NCBI GenBank assembly: GCA_947258695.1
Contig: CAMYJG010000020.1
Span: 1-37,874 of the forward strand
DNA length: 37,874 bases
Reading direction: 5' to 3'
Source: an uncultured Ectothiorhodospiraceae bacterium
Lineage (GTDB): Bacteria; Pseudomonadota; Gammaproteobacteria; UBA6429; Thiohalophilaceae
The translations under genes were made by a program, and so were the position numbers. Shown piece by piece: positions 36,649 to 37,874 of this stretch; the stretch's first letter is position 1, and every line of letters begins with the position of its first letter. The notes under the pieces were generated by a model. That model was not told the DNA's origin, did not search any database, and was given only the letters and a program-made list of their open reading frames with translations.

Positions 36649-37874
36649 CCAGGCTTTTCAATGGTGAGTTTTTTATCATCAGGTAAAGATAAATTAATAA
36701 ATAATGCTATCATTATAGCGAAAAATACATTAAATGGCTTATACATAAGGATATCATCTGAAATGCTGGTAATTATGAGAATAATTAAAAAAATTAAGCT
36801 TAAATGTTTTATCTCATGATTTTTAATAGGGAGTCGATATAAAAATATGTGTATTAATATATATGTGATAAAACCTAGTATTCCAGCTGAAGTAAATATG
36901 GTTATATAATAATTATGTGAGCCATCAAAAAAGGCCAGGTAGTATGGTGCATGATCGTTAGAGCGGGCTATAACTCGTTGCATGGCATCTTGGGTATCTC
37001 CTAGTCCCACGCCAATTAATGGATTGTTAATAATAACCTTTGTGTTGGTTACAAGCAGTCCCCATCGGGCTCCCCAGCTACCGTTATAATTTCCTTCTGT
37101 AACCCCTTTAATGTCTTTTAATGAGGAAAGATAAGTTTTCGTAACCGTATCTGAAGATAAACTAATAATCAAAATTGTCGAGGCGATAGTTACTAATAAT
37201 ATAGAGGTTTTTAACCAGAATTTGTGTAATAAAATTAAAGCAGTTAGTGCAGAACATAAGAATGCTATTTGCCCAGATCTGCCAGGATTGGTAAAAATTT
37301 CATACAACAGAACAAAGGAACAAAGTAATAAAAATAAACTGTGTACTATTTCTTTTCTTTTCAAATGAAATAAAAAATAATAAACGCAGTAAAATAGTGA
37401 AAAGACAAAAAACGGTGCATAAACTGAGTAAGGGCTAAATAAAGTTATTTTTCCAGGTAAATCAATTAGTCCATTCGAAAATAAAATCATAAGTATTGCA
37501 TGTACAATTGTGCCGAGAACAAAAGCATAGATTAATTTTAAAGCATCATGTTTTCTAATGGATGTAATTAAAATAGGAATTAAAAATAGGTAATATTTAA
37601 ATGCAGATAGGCGTGTAAGTCCAGTGCTTGTATATTTAGTCCATAGCATAGATAGGGATAGTAATAAGATGAAACCAACTATACTTATAAATAATTTGCT
37701 GTTGTATAGGACCTTTATTTTTTCTTTCATCCTACCTTCAATTAACCATAAGATAAAAATAAGGAATGAAATAGCGCCAGCTTTTCCTGGTAAAATAGTA
37801 TGTGGAAGTGCTATCGAAAAATATAGGAACCAGGATAAATAAAATATGGCATTTGTTGGGCTAGCCCATTTGAT
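36645..37874 (-). CDS. O-antigen ligase/polymerase family membrane protein, partial (5' end outside window)
   Basis: An internal ATG at 37730 would give 361 residues, but the frame stays open through the remaining 48 codons to the window edge, encoding more hydrophobic sequence (such as ISFLIFILWLIEG). The true start therefore lies beyond 37874. The protein has about ten membrane segments. A large external loop carries the O-antigen ligase marks: ARWGLLVTN, NPLIGVGLGDTQDAM and the conserved His of DGSHNYYITIFTSAGILGF. Such proteins join O-antigen to the lipid A core (WaaL) or polymerise glycans (Wzy). Next to waaF and a core glycosyltransferase, WaaL is plausible but unproven. Confidence 0.85.
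   Translation of the reverse strand: MKWASPTNAIFYLSWFLYFSIALPHTILPGKAGAISFLIFILWLIEGRMKEKIKVLYNSKLFISIVGFILLLSLSMLWTKYTSTGLTRLSAFKYYLFLIPILITSIRKHDALKLIYAFVLGTIVHAILMILFSNGLIDLPGKITLFSPYSVYAPFFVFSLFYCVYYFLFHLKRKEIVHSLFLLLCSFVLLYEIFTNPGRSGQIAFLCSALTALILLHKFWLKTSILLVTIASTILIISLSSDTVTKTYLSSLKDIKGVTEGNYNGSWGARWGLLVTNTKVIINNPLIGVGLGDTQDAMQRVIARSNDHAPYYLAFFDGSHNYYITIFTSAGILGFITYILIHIFLYRLPIKNHEIKHLSLIFLIILIITSISDDILMYKPFNVFFAIMIALFINLSLPDDKKLTIEKPG

Noticed and set aside
36645-37730. A complete 361-residue ligase gene starting at 37730
   Set aside because: The frame continues upstream without a stop to the window edge with further membrane sequence, so the gene is partial here.

Overview
The window is a stretch of gammaproteobacterial chromosome of moderate to low GC. 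Evidence for this is the conserved gene orders aroQ-accB-accC, prmA-(zinc-ribbon DUF3426)-dusB-fis, fxsA-groES-groEL and glnE-ilvE-(CHCC zinc finger)-hldE...waaF, plus Fis, LPS heptose genes and outer-membrane proteins. I cannot name the genus. No rRNA, tRNA, CRISPR array, transposase or prophage gene is visible.

Left part (1-15055). It opens with the 5' part of an LtaS/OpgB-type sulfatase-fold transferase (minus strand, running off the window) divergent from a membrane-anchored purple-acid-phosphatase-like enzyme. Then comes a long minus-strand run: a membrane diguanylate cyclase with a GVEEF signature, purH, fis, dusB, a zinc-ribbon/DUF3426 protein, prmA, accC, accB, aroQ, a TlpA-like thioredoxin, dsbD and cutA. 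Two MITE-like inverted-repeat elements of about 140 bp lie at 5060-5200 and 12081-12226.

Middle (15145-20767). fxsA precedes groES-groEL, whose promoter combines a sigma32-like promoter, a sigma70-like promoter and a perfect CIRCE operator. Downstream are two terminators, then a locus with two paralogous 47-residue membrane proteins flanking a REC-PAS-GGDEF response regulator and a fragment of a histidine-kinase ATPase. The fragment's first ~27 codons and upstream bases resemble the start of glnE. A DUF6524-like membrane protein closes this block.

Envelope/regulatory block (20892-27071). A 568-residue lipoprotein, an LpxR-like outer-membrane protein and a small beta-barrel protein are on the minus strand. 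A hybrid sensor kinase (plus) converges on a LuxR-type response regulator (minus). A 48-bp near-identical sequence lies upstream of both the lipoprotein gene and the barrel-LpxR gene pair, in the same orientation. It is a candidate shared operator.

Right part (27166-37874). glnE and ilvE are separated by a palindromic repeat, then follow a CHCC zinc-finger protein, hldE, a FAD-dependent oxidoreductase, an aldo/keto reductase, waaF and a WaaE/KdtX-like glycosyltransferase. This is an LPS inner-core locus with two unusual redox genes inserted. It ends against a convergent O-antigen-ligase-type gene that is still open at the window edge.

The least explained items are the 48-bp shared upstream element, the 47-residue paralogs, the chimeric glnE-like/kinase ORF, the lipoprotein with a possible aerolysin-like C-terminus, and a structured ~80-bp repeat found just after the accB and groEL stop codons.
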